DNA from: Chachezhania sediminis
Lineage (GTDB): Bacteria; Pseudomonadota; Alphaproteobacteria; Rhodobacterales; Rhodobacteraceae
Assembly (NCBI RefSeq): GCF_009765275.1
Contig: NZ_VOPH01000001.1
Span: forward strand, 372,001-436,000
Length of the DNA stretch: 64,000 bases
Reading direction: 5' to 3'
This document shows positions 56,217 to 64,000 of this stretch, piece by piece. Every line of letters begins with the position of its first letter. Positions within the stretch are counted from its first letter, which is position 1. The notes under the pieces were generated by a model. The model was not told the DNA's origin, did not search any database, and saw nothing but the letters and a program-made list of their open reading frames with translations. Made by a program: the position numbers and the translations under genes.

Positions 56217-58625
56217 ATGAAAACCACCACCCGAGTCGCTGTCATCGGCGGCGGCGTCGTCGGCTGCAGCGTTCTTTACCATCTCACGAAACTCGGCTGG
56301 TCTGACGTCATGCTGTTGGAACGCTCGGAACTGACCTCCGGTTCCACGTGGCATGCGGCTGGCGGGTTTCACACGCTGAACGGCGACACCAACATGGCCG
56401 CCCTTCAGGGCTACACGATCCGGCTCTACCGGGAACTGGAAGAGCTGACGGGCATGTCCTGCGGCCTGCACCACGTGGGCGGCGTGACGCTGGCGGACAA
56501 CCGCGACCGGTTCGACATGTTGCTGGCCGAACGCGCCAAACACCGGTTCATGGGACTGGAAACCGAGATCGTGAGCCCCGAGGAAATCGCCGAAATCGCG
56601 CCGATCACCAACCTGGATGGTATCATCGGCGGGCTGTACGATCCGCTGGACGGGCACCTGGATCCCTCGGGCACCACGCAGGCCTATGCCAAGGCCGCGC
56701 GCATGGGCGGCGCCGAGATCGAGCTTCACTGCATGGTGAAGGAGACCAACCAGCGCCCCGACGGCACCTGGGACGTGGTCACCGACAAGGGCACCATCCA
56801 CGCGGAGCACGTGGTGAATGCCGGCGGTCTCTGGGCGCGCGAGGTGGGCGCGATGGCGGGTGTCTACCTGCCGCTGCACCCGATGGCGCACCAGTATCTG
56901 GTCACCGACGACATTCCAGAAATCTACGAGCGCGGCAAGGAACACCCCCACGTGATGGATCCTGCCGGCGAAAGCTATCTGCGGCAGGAAGGCAGGGGCC
57001 TGTGCATCGGGTTCTACGAACAGCAGGCCGAACCCTGGGCCGTCGATGGCACACCATGGACCTTTGGTCATGAACTCCTGCCCGACGATTTCGACAAGAT
57101 CACCGATTCCGTGGCCTTTGCCTACAACCGCTTTCCGGTGCTGGAACGCGCGGGCGTAAAATCCGTGATCCACGGGCCCTTCACCTTTGCCCCCGACGGC
57201 AATCCGCTGGTGGGTCCGGTCCCGGGCCTGCGCAACTACTGGTCGGCGTGCGGCGTGATGGCCGGCTTCAGCCAGGGTGGCGGTGTCGGTCTGACCCTGG
57301 CGCAATGGATGATCGAGGGCGAGCCCGGGCGCGATGTCTTCGCCATGGACGTGGCGCGCTTCGGCAAGTGGATCAGCCCCGGCTATACGCTGCCAAAGGT
57401 GACCGAGAACTATCAGAAGCGCTTCTCGGTCTCCTACCCGAACGAGGAGTTGCCGGCCGCCCGTCCCAACCGGACGACGCCGATGTACGACGTCTTCACC
57501 AGCATGGGTGCTGTATGGGGCCAGCAATACGGGCTGGAAGTCGCGAACTATTTCGCGCAGGCGGGAGAGCCCGCCCATGAAACCCCGTCCTTCCGCCGGT
57601 CCGACGCCTTCGGCGCCACCGCGCGCGAGGTGAAGGCGGTGCGCGAGGCCGTGGGCATCAACGAGCTTCAGAATTTCGGCAAGTACCGGGTTACCGGTGC
57701 CGGCGCGCGGGCCTGGCTGGACCGGATCATGGCCGGCCGGATCCCGAAAACAGGCCGGCTGTCGCTGACGCCGATGCTGTCGCCCAAAGGCAAGCTGATC
57801 GGGGATTTCACCGTGTCCTGCCTGTCGGAGACAGAGTTCCAGGTCACCGCCTCCTATGGCGCGCAGAACTTCCATACCCGGTGGTTCGATGCCAACATGG
57901 ACGAAGGCGTGACGGTCGAGAATGTCTCTGACTCCCGCACCGGATTTCAGATCGCGGGCCCGAAGGCGCGCGAGGTGCTGCAGGCCTGCACGCGGACCGA
58001 TATCTCGGACATGAAGTTCCTGGATGTCCGGAAGATGACCGTGGGCATGACGGACTGCCTCGTGCAGCGGGTCAGCTATACCGGCGATCTGGGCTATGAA
58101 ATCTATTGCGACATCACCGCCCAGCGGCAACTGTGGTCGGCGCTATGGGGGGCTGGGAAGCCTTTGGGAATGACCCCCTTCGGGATGCGGGCGATGATGT
58201 CGCTTCGGCTGGATCGCCTGTTCGGATCGTGGATGGCCGAATTCTCGCCCGACTATACGCCCTGCGAGACCGGGCTGGACCGGTTCATTTCCTGGAAGAA
58301 GAACACCGATTTCATCGGGCGCGCGGCGGCCGAGGCCGAAAGGGCCACAGGGCCGTCCCGCAAGCTGGCGGCCTTCATCGTCGATGCCGACGACACGGAC
58401 GTGAACGGGTACGAGCCGATCTGGCTGGACGGAGCGGTCGTGGGCTTCTGCACCTCGGGCGGCTATTCGCACTGGACCGGGCAGTCAGTGGCCCAGGGCT
58501 TCCTGCCGGTGGACAAGATCGCGCCGGGCCTTGAGGTCGAGATCGAAATCCTGGGCCAGAAGCGGCCCGCCAGGGTGGTCGAAGGGTTCCTGTGGGATCC
58601 CGAAGGCCTGCGGATGCGCGGATGA
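56217..58625 (+). CDS. FAD-dependent dehydrogenase with GcvT-type domain (dimethylglycine/sarcosine dehydrogenase-like), copy B
   Basis: An 802-residue paralog of copy A. VAVIGGGVVGCSVLYHLTKLGW near residue 7 binds FAD, and SGSTWHAAGGFH has the expected covalent-flavin histidine. The C-terminal GcvT domain (YTGDLGYEIYC near residue 620) would transfer the methylene to tetrahydrofolate. It differs from copy A throughout, so the two have probably split substrates long ago. The ATG at 56217 is taken as start. A MocA-like gene follows 7 bases after its stop. Confidence 0.9.
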   Translation: MKTTTRVAVIGGGVVGCSVLYHLTKLGWSDVMLLERSELTSGSTWHAAGGFHTLNGDTNMAALQGYTIRLYRELEELTGMSCGLHHVGGVTLADNRDRFDMLLAERAKHRFMGLETEIVSPEEIAEIAPITNLDGIIGGLYDPLDGHLDPSGTTQAYAKAARMGGAEIELHCMVKETNQRPDGTWDVVTDKGTIHAEHVVNAGGLWAREVGAMAGVYLPLHPMAHQYLVTDDIPEIYERGKEHPHVMDPAGESYLRQEGRGLCIGFYEQQAEPWAVDGTPWTFGHELLPDDFDKITDSVAFAYNRFPVLERAGVKSVIHGPFTFAPDGNPLVGPVPGLRNYWSACGVMAGFSQGGGVGLTLAQWMIEGEPGRDVFAMDVARFGKWISPGYTLPKVTENYQKRFSVSYPNEELPAARPNRTTPMYDVFTSMGAVWGQQYGLEVANYFAQAGEPAHETPSFRRSDAFGATAREVKAVREAVGINELQNFGKYRVTGAGARAWLDRIMAGRIPKTGRLSLTPMLSPKGKLIGDFTVSCLSETEFQVTASYGAQNFHTRWFDANMDEGVTVENVSDSRTGFQIAGPKAREVLQACTRTDISDMKFLDVRKMTVGMTDCLVQRVSYTGDLGYEIYCDITAQRQLWSALWGAGKPLGMTPFGMRAMMSLRLDRLFGSWMAEFSPDYTPCETGLDRFISWKKNTDFIGRAAAEAERATGPSRKLAAFIVDADDTDVNGYEPIWLDGAVVGFCTSGGYSHWTGQSVAQGFLPVDKIAPGLEVEIEILGQKRPARVVEGFLWDPEGLRMRG

Positions 58626-58632
58626 AGGTCCG

Positions 58633-59253
58633 ATGACCGACGGCGCCCTGGCCACGGTGATCCTGGCCGCGGGGTCTTCGTCCCGCATGGAAGGGCGCGA
58701 CAAGCTGATGGAGCGGGTGGAGAACCAGCCGCTCCTGCACCTGGTGGTGTCCCGGGCCGTTGCCGCCGGTCCCGGACCGGTTGTGGTGGCGCTGCCCGTG
58801 CCTTCGGCCCCGTTCGGGCCGGCGCGATGGGCCTGCGTGGAGGATCTGGAGGTGCGGCCGGTTTCGGTGCCCGATGCCGCCGAGGGGATGAACGCCAGCC
58901 TGCGGGCCGGGATTGCGGCGCTGCCGAAGGGCATTGGCGCCGCGATGATCCTGCTGGCCGACCTCCCGGAATTGACGGAGGACGACCTGCGCACCGTGCG
59001 CGCGGCTGTCGCGTCCAATCCCGGGCACCAGGTCTGGCGCGGCGTGGACGAGAGCGGCAAGCCGGGGCATCCGGTCGTCTTCTCTGCCGATCTGTTTCCC
59101 GACCTGCTGGCGCTGGAAGGCGACGGCGGCGCGCAGGGCGTGGTCAGGGCACATGCCGGTGAAGTCTGCACCGTGGCCCTGCCCGGCCGGCATGCCTCAC
59201 GCGATCTGGACACGCCCGAAGACTGGGACGCCTGGCGGCAGGATCGGGGTTGA
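58633..59253 (+). CDS. MocA/MobA-like nucleotidyltransferase
   Basis: The 206-residue protein has the NTP-transferase signature VILAAGSSSRMEGRDKLM, where Arg/Lys bind the triphosphate, and ILLADLPELTEDDL for the metal. The pattern resembles MocA, which attaches CMP to molybdopterin for xanthine-dehydrogenase-type enzymes. No molybdoenzyme gene is near; it is 7 bases behind dehydrogenase copy B and probably co-transcribed. In most MocA the second motif reads GDxP/ADMP; here ADLP. A different sugar- or cofactor-activating role is possible. Confidence 0.82.
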   Translation: MTDGALATVILAAGSSSRMEGRDKLMERVENQPLLHLVVSRAVAAGPGPVVVALPVPSAPFGPARWACVEDLEVRPVSVPDAAEGMNASLRAGIAALPKGIGAAMILLADLPELTEDDLRTVRAAVASNPGHQVWRGVDESGKPGHPVVFSADLFPDLLALEGDGGAQGVVRAHAGEVCTVALPGRHASRDLDTPEDWDAWRQDRG

Positions 59254-59259
59254 AGCCGG

Positions 59260-59733
59260 TCAGAGCAATCGCGACATCCGGAAATTGGTCAGCTCGACCT
59301 CCCTTCGGACCACGGTCTGCTGTTTCTCGACGGCGAAGCCCCGGGCCTCGAAGAAGGGGCGCGCCTTCAGGCTGGCATCGACCGACAGGCCGGTGACACC
59401 CCAGGCGCGGGCCTGTGCCTCGACCGAGTCATAGAGCCTTTGGCCCAGGCCCTGCCCGATGATGTCGGCCCGCACGAAGGCCAGGTCGATATACCCGGTG
59501 CGGTCGATGGTCATGAAGCCCGCGAGCCGACCCTCTGCGTCTTCGGCGGCAAAGCCTTCGACGCCCTTCAGCCGGTCGCGCCACAGGTCCAGGTCGGGCG
59601 TGTCGCCCGCCCAGGCGCGGCGCTGGGTTTCCGTGTAGTGGTCCCGGGTGCCGTGGTGGACGGCGTCGAAGAACAGCTGGGCGGCGGCAAGGCCGTCGTC
59701 GTCACGAAGCGGGCGAAGAGTGATCGCGGTCAT
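59260..59733 (-). CDS. GNAT-family N-acetyltransferase
   Basis: The 157-residue protein shows the GNAT fold: ITLRPLRDDDGLAAAQLF at the start, and an acetyl-CoA loop near residue 100 written VRADIIGQGLGQRLY, matching Q/RxxGxG/A. GVTGLSVDASLKARPFFEARGF is the last conserved block. Start is uncertain: the ATG at 59733 fits the fold, while 9 more upstream codons are open. It is convergent with the MocA-like gene, 6 bases apart. Acceptor unknown. Confidence 0.85.
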   Translation of the reverse strand: MTAITLRPLRDDDGLAAAQLFFDAVHHGTRDHYTETQRRAWAGDTPDLDLWRDRLKGVEGFAAEDAEGRLAGFMTIDRTGYIDLAFVRADIIGQGLGQRLYDSVEAQARAWGVTGLSVDASLKARPFFEARGFAVEKQQTVVRREVELTNFRMSRLL

Positions 59734-59803
59734 CTCGGGGGGCCTTTCGGATCGCGGCACGGGGGGCCGCGGGGACCCTATCTAGGTCGTGCGACGTCCC
59801 GCG

Positions 59804-59874
59804 CCAAGGCCGTTCGAACGGCCTTGGATCAGGCGATTGCAAATCGCCTGATCAAGCCGCTTTCGAAGCGGCTT
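59804..59874. repeat. array of three perfect hairpins
   Basis: Three adjacent perfect dyads: a 24-base palindrome with arms CCAAGGCCGTTC/GAACGGCCTTGG (59804-59827), ATCAGGCGATT/AATCGCCTGAT (59828-59852) and AAGCCGCTT/AAGCGGCTT (59854-59874). It is located after the FAH gene end on the minus strand. The first and third units resemble those of the tkt array at 35965. Confidence 0.8.
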
Positions 59875-59911
59875 CACCCCGGTTTTCGGACCCCAAGCTC
59901 AGAGGCAAGGC

Positions 59912-60610
59912 TCAGACACGGGGGCCGATCGGCGTGCGGATGTCGTCCAGTCCGGCCACGCCGCCGGTGATCACGTCGCCCGGCACCACGGCGCCGACAC
60001 CGGCGGGCGTGCCGGTCATGATCAGGTCGCCGGCTTCCAGCGTCATCGACTGGGACAGGATCGAGACATGTTCCTTCACCGACCAGATCAGGTCGGCCAG
60101 GTCCGCGTCCTGTTTCACCACGTCGTTGACCGCCAGCCAGATCCGGCCTTCCTCCAGCGAGGCCACGTCCGCCAGCGGAGTGATCGCCGTCACCGGCGCC
60201 GACATGTCGAAGGCCTTGCCCCAGTCCCAGGGGCGCCCCATCTCGCGCGCGACCAGTTGCAGGTCGCGCCGAGTCAGGTCGATGCCGACGGCCGCGCCGA
60301 AGATGTGGTCATAGACCTCTTCCTGCGGGATGTTCCGGCCGCCCTTGCCGATGGCCACGACCAGCTCGATCTCGTAGTGCAGGTTCTCCGTCTCCGGCGG
60401 ATAGGGTACGGTCACGCCGTTTTCGACCACCGCATCGGCCGGCTTGGTGAAGAAGAAGGGCGGTTCGCGGTCCGGGTCTCGGCCCATCTCGCGGGCATGG
60501 GCCGCATAGTTCCGCCCCACGCAGAAGATCCGGCGCACGGGAAAGCGCGCCTCAGTCCCCTTCACGGCCACCGAGGCCTGCGGGTACGGCGGAAAGACAT
60601 AGTCGGTCAT
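59912..60610 (-). CDS. fumarylacetoacetate hydrolase family protein, short form
   Basis: The 232-residue single-domain FAH enzyme resembles fumarylpyruvate hydrolases. IFCVGRNYAAHAREMG near residue 29 opens the catalytic fold. LHYEIELVVAIGKGG supplies the E-x-E metal ligands, followed by GAAVGIDLTRRDLQ and LIMTGTPAGVGAVVPGD. The start is set at the ATG at 60610 (MTDYVFPPYP). It is monocistronic, with a hairpin array behind it. Substrate unproven. Confidence 0.87.
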   Translation of the reverse strand: MTDYVFPPYPQASVAVKGTEARFPVRRIFCVGRNYAAHAREMGRDPDREPPFFFTKPADAVVENGVTVPYPPETENLHYEIELVVAIGKGGRNIPQEEVYDHIFGAAVGIDLTRRDLQLVAREMGRPWDWGKAFDMSAPVTAITPLADVASLEEGRIWLAVNDVVKQDADLADLIWSVKEHVSILSQSMTLEAGDLIMTGTPAGVGAVVPGDVITGGVAGLDDIRTPIGPRV

Positions 60611-61077
60611 GGTCGTCAAAGCTCCTGATGTCGCGCGGTGCCGCGGGCGTGACTGCGTCCCGGATGGTTCATGCGCCACCCGGGGGCCCGGGCGGAACCA
60701 CGAAGTCGCGGCGCCCTGCCCGGCGCCGCACCTGCGGACCCTAGCCGCCCGAACCTTCGACGAAAAGCGTTTTGCATCACGAAATCCCATCTGCCTCGGC
60801 AAGGTCGTCAAACAGGCGACGGCCTGTCCCGGACCAGCCGCGGGAAGGTCCCGGCGGCGCGGTCCAGCATCGGAAGATGGCCGCGCCCGTCGGGGACGCC
60901 CGTTCCGCGCCCCTTCATGGCAAGTCCGGGCCTTTCGCCGCCGCAGGCCTTAGCCAGACGATACAGCACCGGGGTCGATATCGGGCCCAGTCGGCGCGGC
61001 GGGCGGGCCGCGCAGATGACTTCGGTCCCGAGGCCCCTGCAGGCCCTTAGGTCCGGAGTTTTCTCCCCGCCCGGACG
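60611..61077. other. 467-base intergenic region, nothing recognised
   Basis: I see no gene with a ribosome site or family motif on either strand, no tRNA, and no clear terminator. It must hold the promoter of the short FAH gene. The composition is GC-rich like the coding regions, so an eroded gene cannot be excluded. Confidence 0.5.
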
Positions 61078-61821
61078 TCAGCCGGCCAGCCCCTGCCAGG
61101 CCATCCGTGCCGCCATCACGGCAAGCAAGATCAGGATGATGCGATCGAAACGCCGGGGAGAGATGTTCCGGGCCAGCCGCCCGCCAAGGCTCATGGCGAT
61201 CAGCTGGCCGATCAGGCCGAACAGGCTGATCGCGGCCAGCCTAGGGGTCAGGACCTGGTGGCTGACCTGCACGCCGATCTGGCTGACCGACATGGCCACG
61301 AAGAAGAGCGAGATCGTCGGCACGAAGACCGACCGATCCAGCCGCAGCGCATTCACGAAGCTGATCGAGATCGGGGCGGACAGACCCACAGCCCCCTGAA
61401 GGATGCCGCCGGCAATCCCCGTCGGAAGGGACAGTTTCTTCGCCAGCGACAGCGGCAGGGCAAAGTCCGGCCGGAACAGCCGCAGCACAATGTAAAGCGC
61501 GACGATAACGGCCAGCGACAGCGTCAGCGCACCTGCCGGCAGGCCGATCAGCATCAGCGTCCCGATCCAGGCCCCGACGAAGCCCCCGCCCGCAAGAAGC
61601 CAGGGCAGCGGGCCGGTCATCCGCGTCTTGCGGAATTGCCAGAGCTGGACGAGGTTCGATACCAGGTTCGGCAGCACCATGATCGCCACGGCATCGTGCA
61701 GCGACAGGACGGCAGCGATCACCGGCACCGCGATCACCGGTGCACCTGCCCCGGTCACGCCCTTGACGAGCCCGCCAAGCGCCATGGCCGTGGCCACGAT
61801 GGCAATCTCGGGTCCGGTCAC
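61078..61821 (-). CDS. TauE/SafE (TSUP) family membrane permease
   Basis: The 247-residue protein has about eight membrane helices and the duplicated TSUP pattern; GGLVKGVTGAGAPVIAVPVIAAVLSL in the first half and GGILQGAVGLSAPISISF in the second half are the two repeats. It probably exports sulfite, sulfoacetate or another organosulfonate anion. I take GTG 61821 as the start because similarity begins there. A seven-codon frame (MTDQARP) with an AAGGAG site ends in a GTGA overlap with it, so initiation may be coupled to a tiny leader. Confidence 0.82.
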   Translation of the reverse strand: MTGPEIAIVATAMALGGLVKGVTGAGAPVIAVPVIAAVLSLHDAVAIMVLPNLVSNLVQLWQFRKTRMTGPLPWLLAGGGFVGAWIGTLMLIGLPAGALTLSLAVIVALYIVLRLFRPDFALPLSLAKKLSLPTGIAGGILQGAVGLSAPISISFVNALRLDRSVFVPTISLFFVAMSVSQIGVQVSHQVLTPRLAAISLFGLIGQLIAMSLGGRLARNISPRRFDRIILILLAVMAARMAWQGLAG

Positions 61822-61983
61822 GGTCGGGCCTGGTCGGTCATGGCGTGGCTCCTTCTGTCGGCGGATGGGTAGACCCGCGGCGCGCAGGCGGCAAGGCGCC
61901 ACGTGCAGGGAGGAGTGCAGAAAGGTCTGCGCCCTGTCGCGCGGGTCCCGGTTGCGGGGCGCTCGCCCGATGGCCGACGCAGA

Positions 61984-62035
61984 GTGGGGACGCTGTCCCC
62001 ACACCCCTGAGGTATTTGAAGATCAAAGAAGCGGG
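61984..62035. repeat. half copy of the composite repeat
   Basis: A hairpin GTGGGGAC-GCT-GTCCCCAC (61984-62002) is followed by CCTGAGGTATTTGAAGATCA then AAGAAG, which is like one arm of the repeats at 48353 and 55980. The opposite arm is missing. Confidence 0.6.
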
Positions 62036-62129
62036 GGCGCCGGACATGGATTGGTAAGGGGTGCGGTGTATCGGGTGCGGATGCGATTTGATCATCCTTC
62101 ATTCCGGATTTGCCGTGCGACGGGGCGGC

Positions 62130-62855
62130 ATGGCTGAGCTACCGACCTGGCTTTGGGCGGCAGTGGCACTGGCGGCGTTCCTGCAGGCGGGCGGCGGCGC
62201 GGGCTTCGGGCTTCTGGCGGTGCCGGCGCTGGTGGTTGCGGTCGGCGGGGCGGCGGCGATCCAGATCGCGCTGCTGCTGGGGCTGATCGTTGCGCTGGCG
62301 CTTCTGCCGGCGGCGCTGCCCCATGTCGACCGGGGCATGCTGCGACAGCTTCTGGCGGGGATCGTACCGGGCGCTCTGCCGGGGGCGGCACTGCTGGCTC
62401 TGATGCCCGGCAGCGCCTTGCCGGCTCTGGTGGCCTTCGGATTGCTGGCGGCCGCCGTGGTGTCGAGCGGGCTGGCCGCGCGGGTCGCCGGTGCGAAAGC
62501 CGGGTCCATGCGGTTCCGGCTGGTGCTGGGGGCCACAACCGGGGCCATGGCGGGCGCATGCGCCCTGCCCGATCCGCCGCTGGCTGCCCTGCCCGCCGGG
62601 CCCGGTGCGGCAGGTGCCCGGGTTGGGGCCACAAGACGCGCGGGCCTGGCCGCAGCCTTTCCCGCCGGCTTCCTGGCACAGGCGGCTGTCCACGGGGTCG
62701 CGCCCGAAGTCTGGCTGGCCACCGCCGCACTGACCCCGGCCATGGGGCTGGGCGCCATGGCGGGCTTTGCCTACGGGCCGCGGGTGCCTGCGATCTATGA
62801 CCCGCGGAACGTGACAGCCGCCCTTCTGCTGGGGGCCGTGGCGCTGGTGCTGTAA
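62130..62855 (+). CDS. TSUP-like membrane protein
   Basis: The 241-residue protein is very rich in Ala, Gly and Leu, with about eight hydrophobic segments. LQAGGGAGFGLLAVPALVVAV near residue 20 resembles the first TSUP repeat; the second repeat is weak. It lies back to back with the other TSUP gene at 61078-61821, but the two are quite different in sequence. I start at the ATG at 62130 behind GGGGCGG. Family call is moderate and function unknown. Confidence 0.7.
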   Translation: MAELPTWLWAAVALAAFLQAGGGAGFGLLAVPALVVAVGGAAAIQIALLLGLIVALALLPAALPHVDRGMLRQLLAGIVPGALPGAALLALMPGSALPALVAFGLLAAAVVSSGLAARVAGAKAGSMRFRLVLGATTGAMAGACALPDPPLAALPAGPGAAGARVGATRRAGLAAAFPAGFLAQAAVHGVAPEVWLATAALTPAMGLGAMAGFAYGPRVPAIYDPRNVTAALLLGAVALVL

Positions 62856-62859
62856 GGGA

Positions 62860-63471
62860 TCAGAACTCGATCCCCTTCTGGGCCTTCACCCCGTCTCGGA
62901 ACGGATGCTTGATCAGCGTCATTTCCGTGACCAGATCCGCGGCCTCGATCAGTTCCGGTTTCGCGTTGCGGCCGGTCAGCACGACGTGGGTCATCACAGG
63001 CTTCTCGGTCAGCAGAAAATCGACCACCTCGTCGATGTCCAGATAATCGTAGCGGAGCGCGATGTTGATCTCGTCCAGCAGAACGAAGCCGATCCCCGGG
63101 TCCAGGATCTGTTGCTTGGCGATTTCCCAGCCCTTGCGGGCCATCTCGATATCGCGGTCGCGGTCTTGGGTTTCCCAGGTGAAGCCTTCGCCCGTCACGA
63201 AGAAGCGGCATTCGGCGGCGAAGCGGGTGCGCAGGAATTCCGCTTCTCCCGACTGCCGGCCGCCCTTGATGAACTGGACCACCGCGACCGGGATGCCCCA
63301 GGCGATGGCCCGCATCACCATGCCGAAGCCCGAAGAGGACTTGCCCTTGCCAGGGCCGGTATGAACGACGATCAGGCCCTTCTCTTCGGTCTTGGTCGCC
63401 ATGATCCGGTCGCGCGCGGCCTTGATCTTCTGCATCTTCTGCTTGTGCCGTTCCGCCTGTTCGTCCACCAC
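62860..63471 (-). CDS. cobO: corrinoid adenosyltransferase (cob(I)yrinic acid a,c-diamide adenosyltransferase)
   Basis: Adds the adenosyl ligand in cobalamin synthesis. The 203-residue CobO/BtuR-type protein has a P-loop TGPGKGKSSS at residues 38-46, then VVQFIKGG, FVLLDEINIAL and HVVLTGRNAKPELIEAADLVTEM. There are two GTG candidates in tandem (63471 and 63468) behind AAGGGAAGG; I use the first. It is convergent with the TSUP-like gene, 4 bases apart, and divergent from a cobalamin riboswitch. Confidence 0.93.
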   Translation of the reverse strand: MVDEQAERHKQKMQKIKAARDRIMATKTEEKGLIVVHTGPGKGKSSSGFGMVMRAIAWGIPVAVVQFIKGGRQSGEAEFLRTRFAAECRFFVTGEGFTWETQDRDRDIEMARKGWEIAKQQILDPGIGFVLLDEINIALRYDYLDIDEVVDFLLTEKPVMTHVVLTGRNAKPELIEAADLVTEMTLIKHPFRDGVKAQKGIEF

Positions 63472-63514
63472 GTATCGCCTTCCCTTGACATGTGCCGTCT
63501 GTCGGGCGCATTTG

Positions 63515-63720
63515 GGCCCGTGCTGGTGCCCGTTGTAAACGGGTGAAAAGGGAATGTGCAGACGGTTGCCGGTCAGGCCACCGCGAAGCGCAGCCGCCCC
63601 CGCGACCGTGACCGGAGAGGTCGCCCAGGAGCCACTGACAAGCGCGTCGGGAAGGCAGGGCGACCGCAGGTGCCGCAAGGCGCCGGGATCCGCAAGCCGG
63701 GAGACCTGCCAGCCCAAGAC
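63515..63720 (+). promoter_or_regulatory. cobalamin riboswitch
   Basis: All conserved blocks of the adenosylcobalamin riboswitch appear in order: GGGTGAAAAGGGAA at 63541-63554, GCCACTG at 63631-63637, GGGAAGGC at 63649-63656 and the B12 box AAGCCGGGAGACCTGCC at 63694-63710. Downstream, GGGCGGGG (63731-63738) can pair with CCCCGCCC (63785-63792), a likely expression platform before the DUF1636 start. Boundaries are approximate. It faces away from cobO and should repress the DUF1636 operon when B12 is plentiful. Confidence 0.9.
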
Positions 63721-63827
63721 GACGCGAACCGGGCGGGGTGTTCCGGTGTCGGGACGCTGTTGCCGGCCGATCCGGACCGATGCGCCCCGCCCTTCCCCCC
63801 GTCCCCAGGACAAAAGGCACCGGACCG

Positions 63828-64000
63828 GTGAACGACATGACCCATCCCGCGGCCAATGAGGCCCAGGACGACCGGCCGGCCCCGGTGGAGCTGCTGGTCT
63901 GCACCCGCTGCCGGCGCGGCACCGAAGCGACCGAGGACGGCGAACGCCCGGGCACAAGGCTTTTCGCGGCACTGGAAACCGGCGACCTGCCCGACGGCGT
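63828..64000 (+). CDS. DUF1636 family metal-binding protein, N-terminal part (cut by window end)
   Basis: Visible residues run from a GTG at 63828 (or the in-frame ATG at 63837) to the last base with no stop. After a short variable segment comes VELLVCTRCRRGTEATEDGE and RLFAALETGDLPDG; the CxxC pair and following pattern match DUF1636, small predicted Fe-S or metal proteins found in cobalamin loci beside cobW and cobN. AAAAGG lies 10 bases before the GTG. Its position behind a B12 riboswitch supports a role in cobalt handling or B12 synthesis. Confidence 0.78.
   Translation, partial: MNDMTHPAANEAQDDRPAPVELLVCTRCRRGTEATEDGERPGTRLFAALETGDLPDG

Noticed and set aside
60609-61399. Plus-strand frames between the short FAH gene and the TSUP gene
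   Set aside because: Arg/Pro-rich translations without motifs or ribosome sites, partly antisense to the TSUP gene.

Overview
This is a GC-rich, gene-dense window whose gene content and order point to a marine or photosynthetic-type member of the Rhodobacterales (Roseobacter/Paracoccaceae group of Alphaproteobacteria). The signs are an alphaproteobacterial SOS box of the form GAAC-N7-GAAC in front of lexA, the run trpD-trpC-moaC-moeA-lexA-comEC-gltX-gltA, a fused indolepyruvate oxidoreductase, gene-transfer-agent type lysis genes, and several small proteins that I associate with this order. Assignments rest on reading the sequence and on motif recognition; no database search was possible.

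Region 1 (1-9.8 kb) is a housekeeping block: the end of trpD, ung, trpC, moaC and moeA in one overlapping operon, lexA under its own SOS promoter, convergent comEC, then gltX and gltA. Region 2 (10-11.2 kb) holds a single RTX calcium-binding repeat protein closed by a terminator. Region 3 (11.3-18.3 kb, minus strand) is murI, argC, ccmE, a muramidase/holin pair of the gene transfer agent type, ccmF, ccmH and an enoyl-CoA hydratase. The lysis pair sits inside the cytochrome c maturation operon. Region 4 (18.4-25.5 kb) has an acyltransferase, a cold-shock protein, the 1140-residue indolepyruvate oxidoreductase, a divergent LysR regulator of the LsrB/VtlR type and, about 0.7 kb downstream of it, an unannotated small RNA gene with a textbook terminator and an LTTR box just upstream of its promoter.

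Region 5 (25.6-38.5 kb) has mscS, purL, a sulfotransferase-like gene, bolA, a small membrane protein, grxD, the zapA/coiled-coil pair, tkt, a DUF808 membrane protein, gap and a 47-residue protein. Region 6 (38.6-50.2 kb) starts with a decayed IS110 transposase and kup. It continues with a membrane adenylate cyclase whose periplasmic sensor carries a c-type heme motif, a five-gene TRAP-transporter/hydrolase operon for an unknown substrate, and a ClC chloride protein. Region 7 (50.3-61.8 kb) is accessory metabolism: two paralogous dimethylglycine/sarcosine dehydrogenase-like flavoproteins enclose an FMN reductase/HxlR redox pair, a cysteine-rich secreted protein and a DUF2254 membrane protein; MocA-like, GNAT, FAH and TSUP genes follow. 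Region 8 (62.1-64 kb) ends with a second TSUP-like protein, cobO, and a divergent cobalamin riboswitch leading into a DUF1636 gene cut by the window edge.

The items most worth following are the LysR-sRNA module (25.29-25.45 kb), the heme-c adenylate cyclase (41.8 kb), the lysis cassette within ccm (14.6-15.8 kb), and the TRAP operon whose binding protein lacks the usual ligand arginine (43.7-48.3 kb). Intergenic DNA also carries two families of structured repeats: tandem perfect hairpins at gene ends, and a composite palindrome in three copies.
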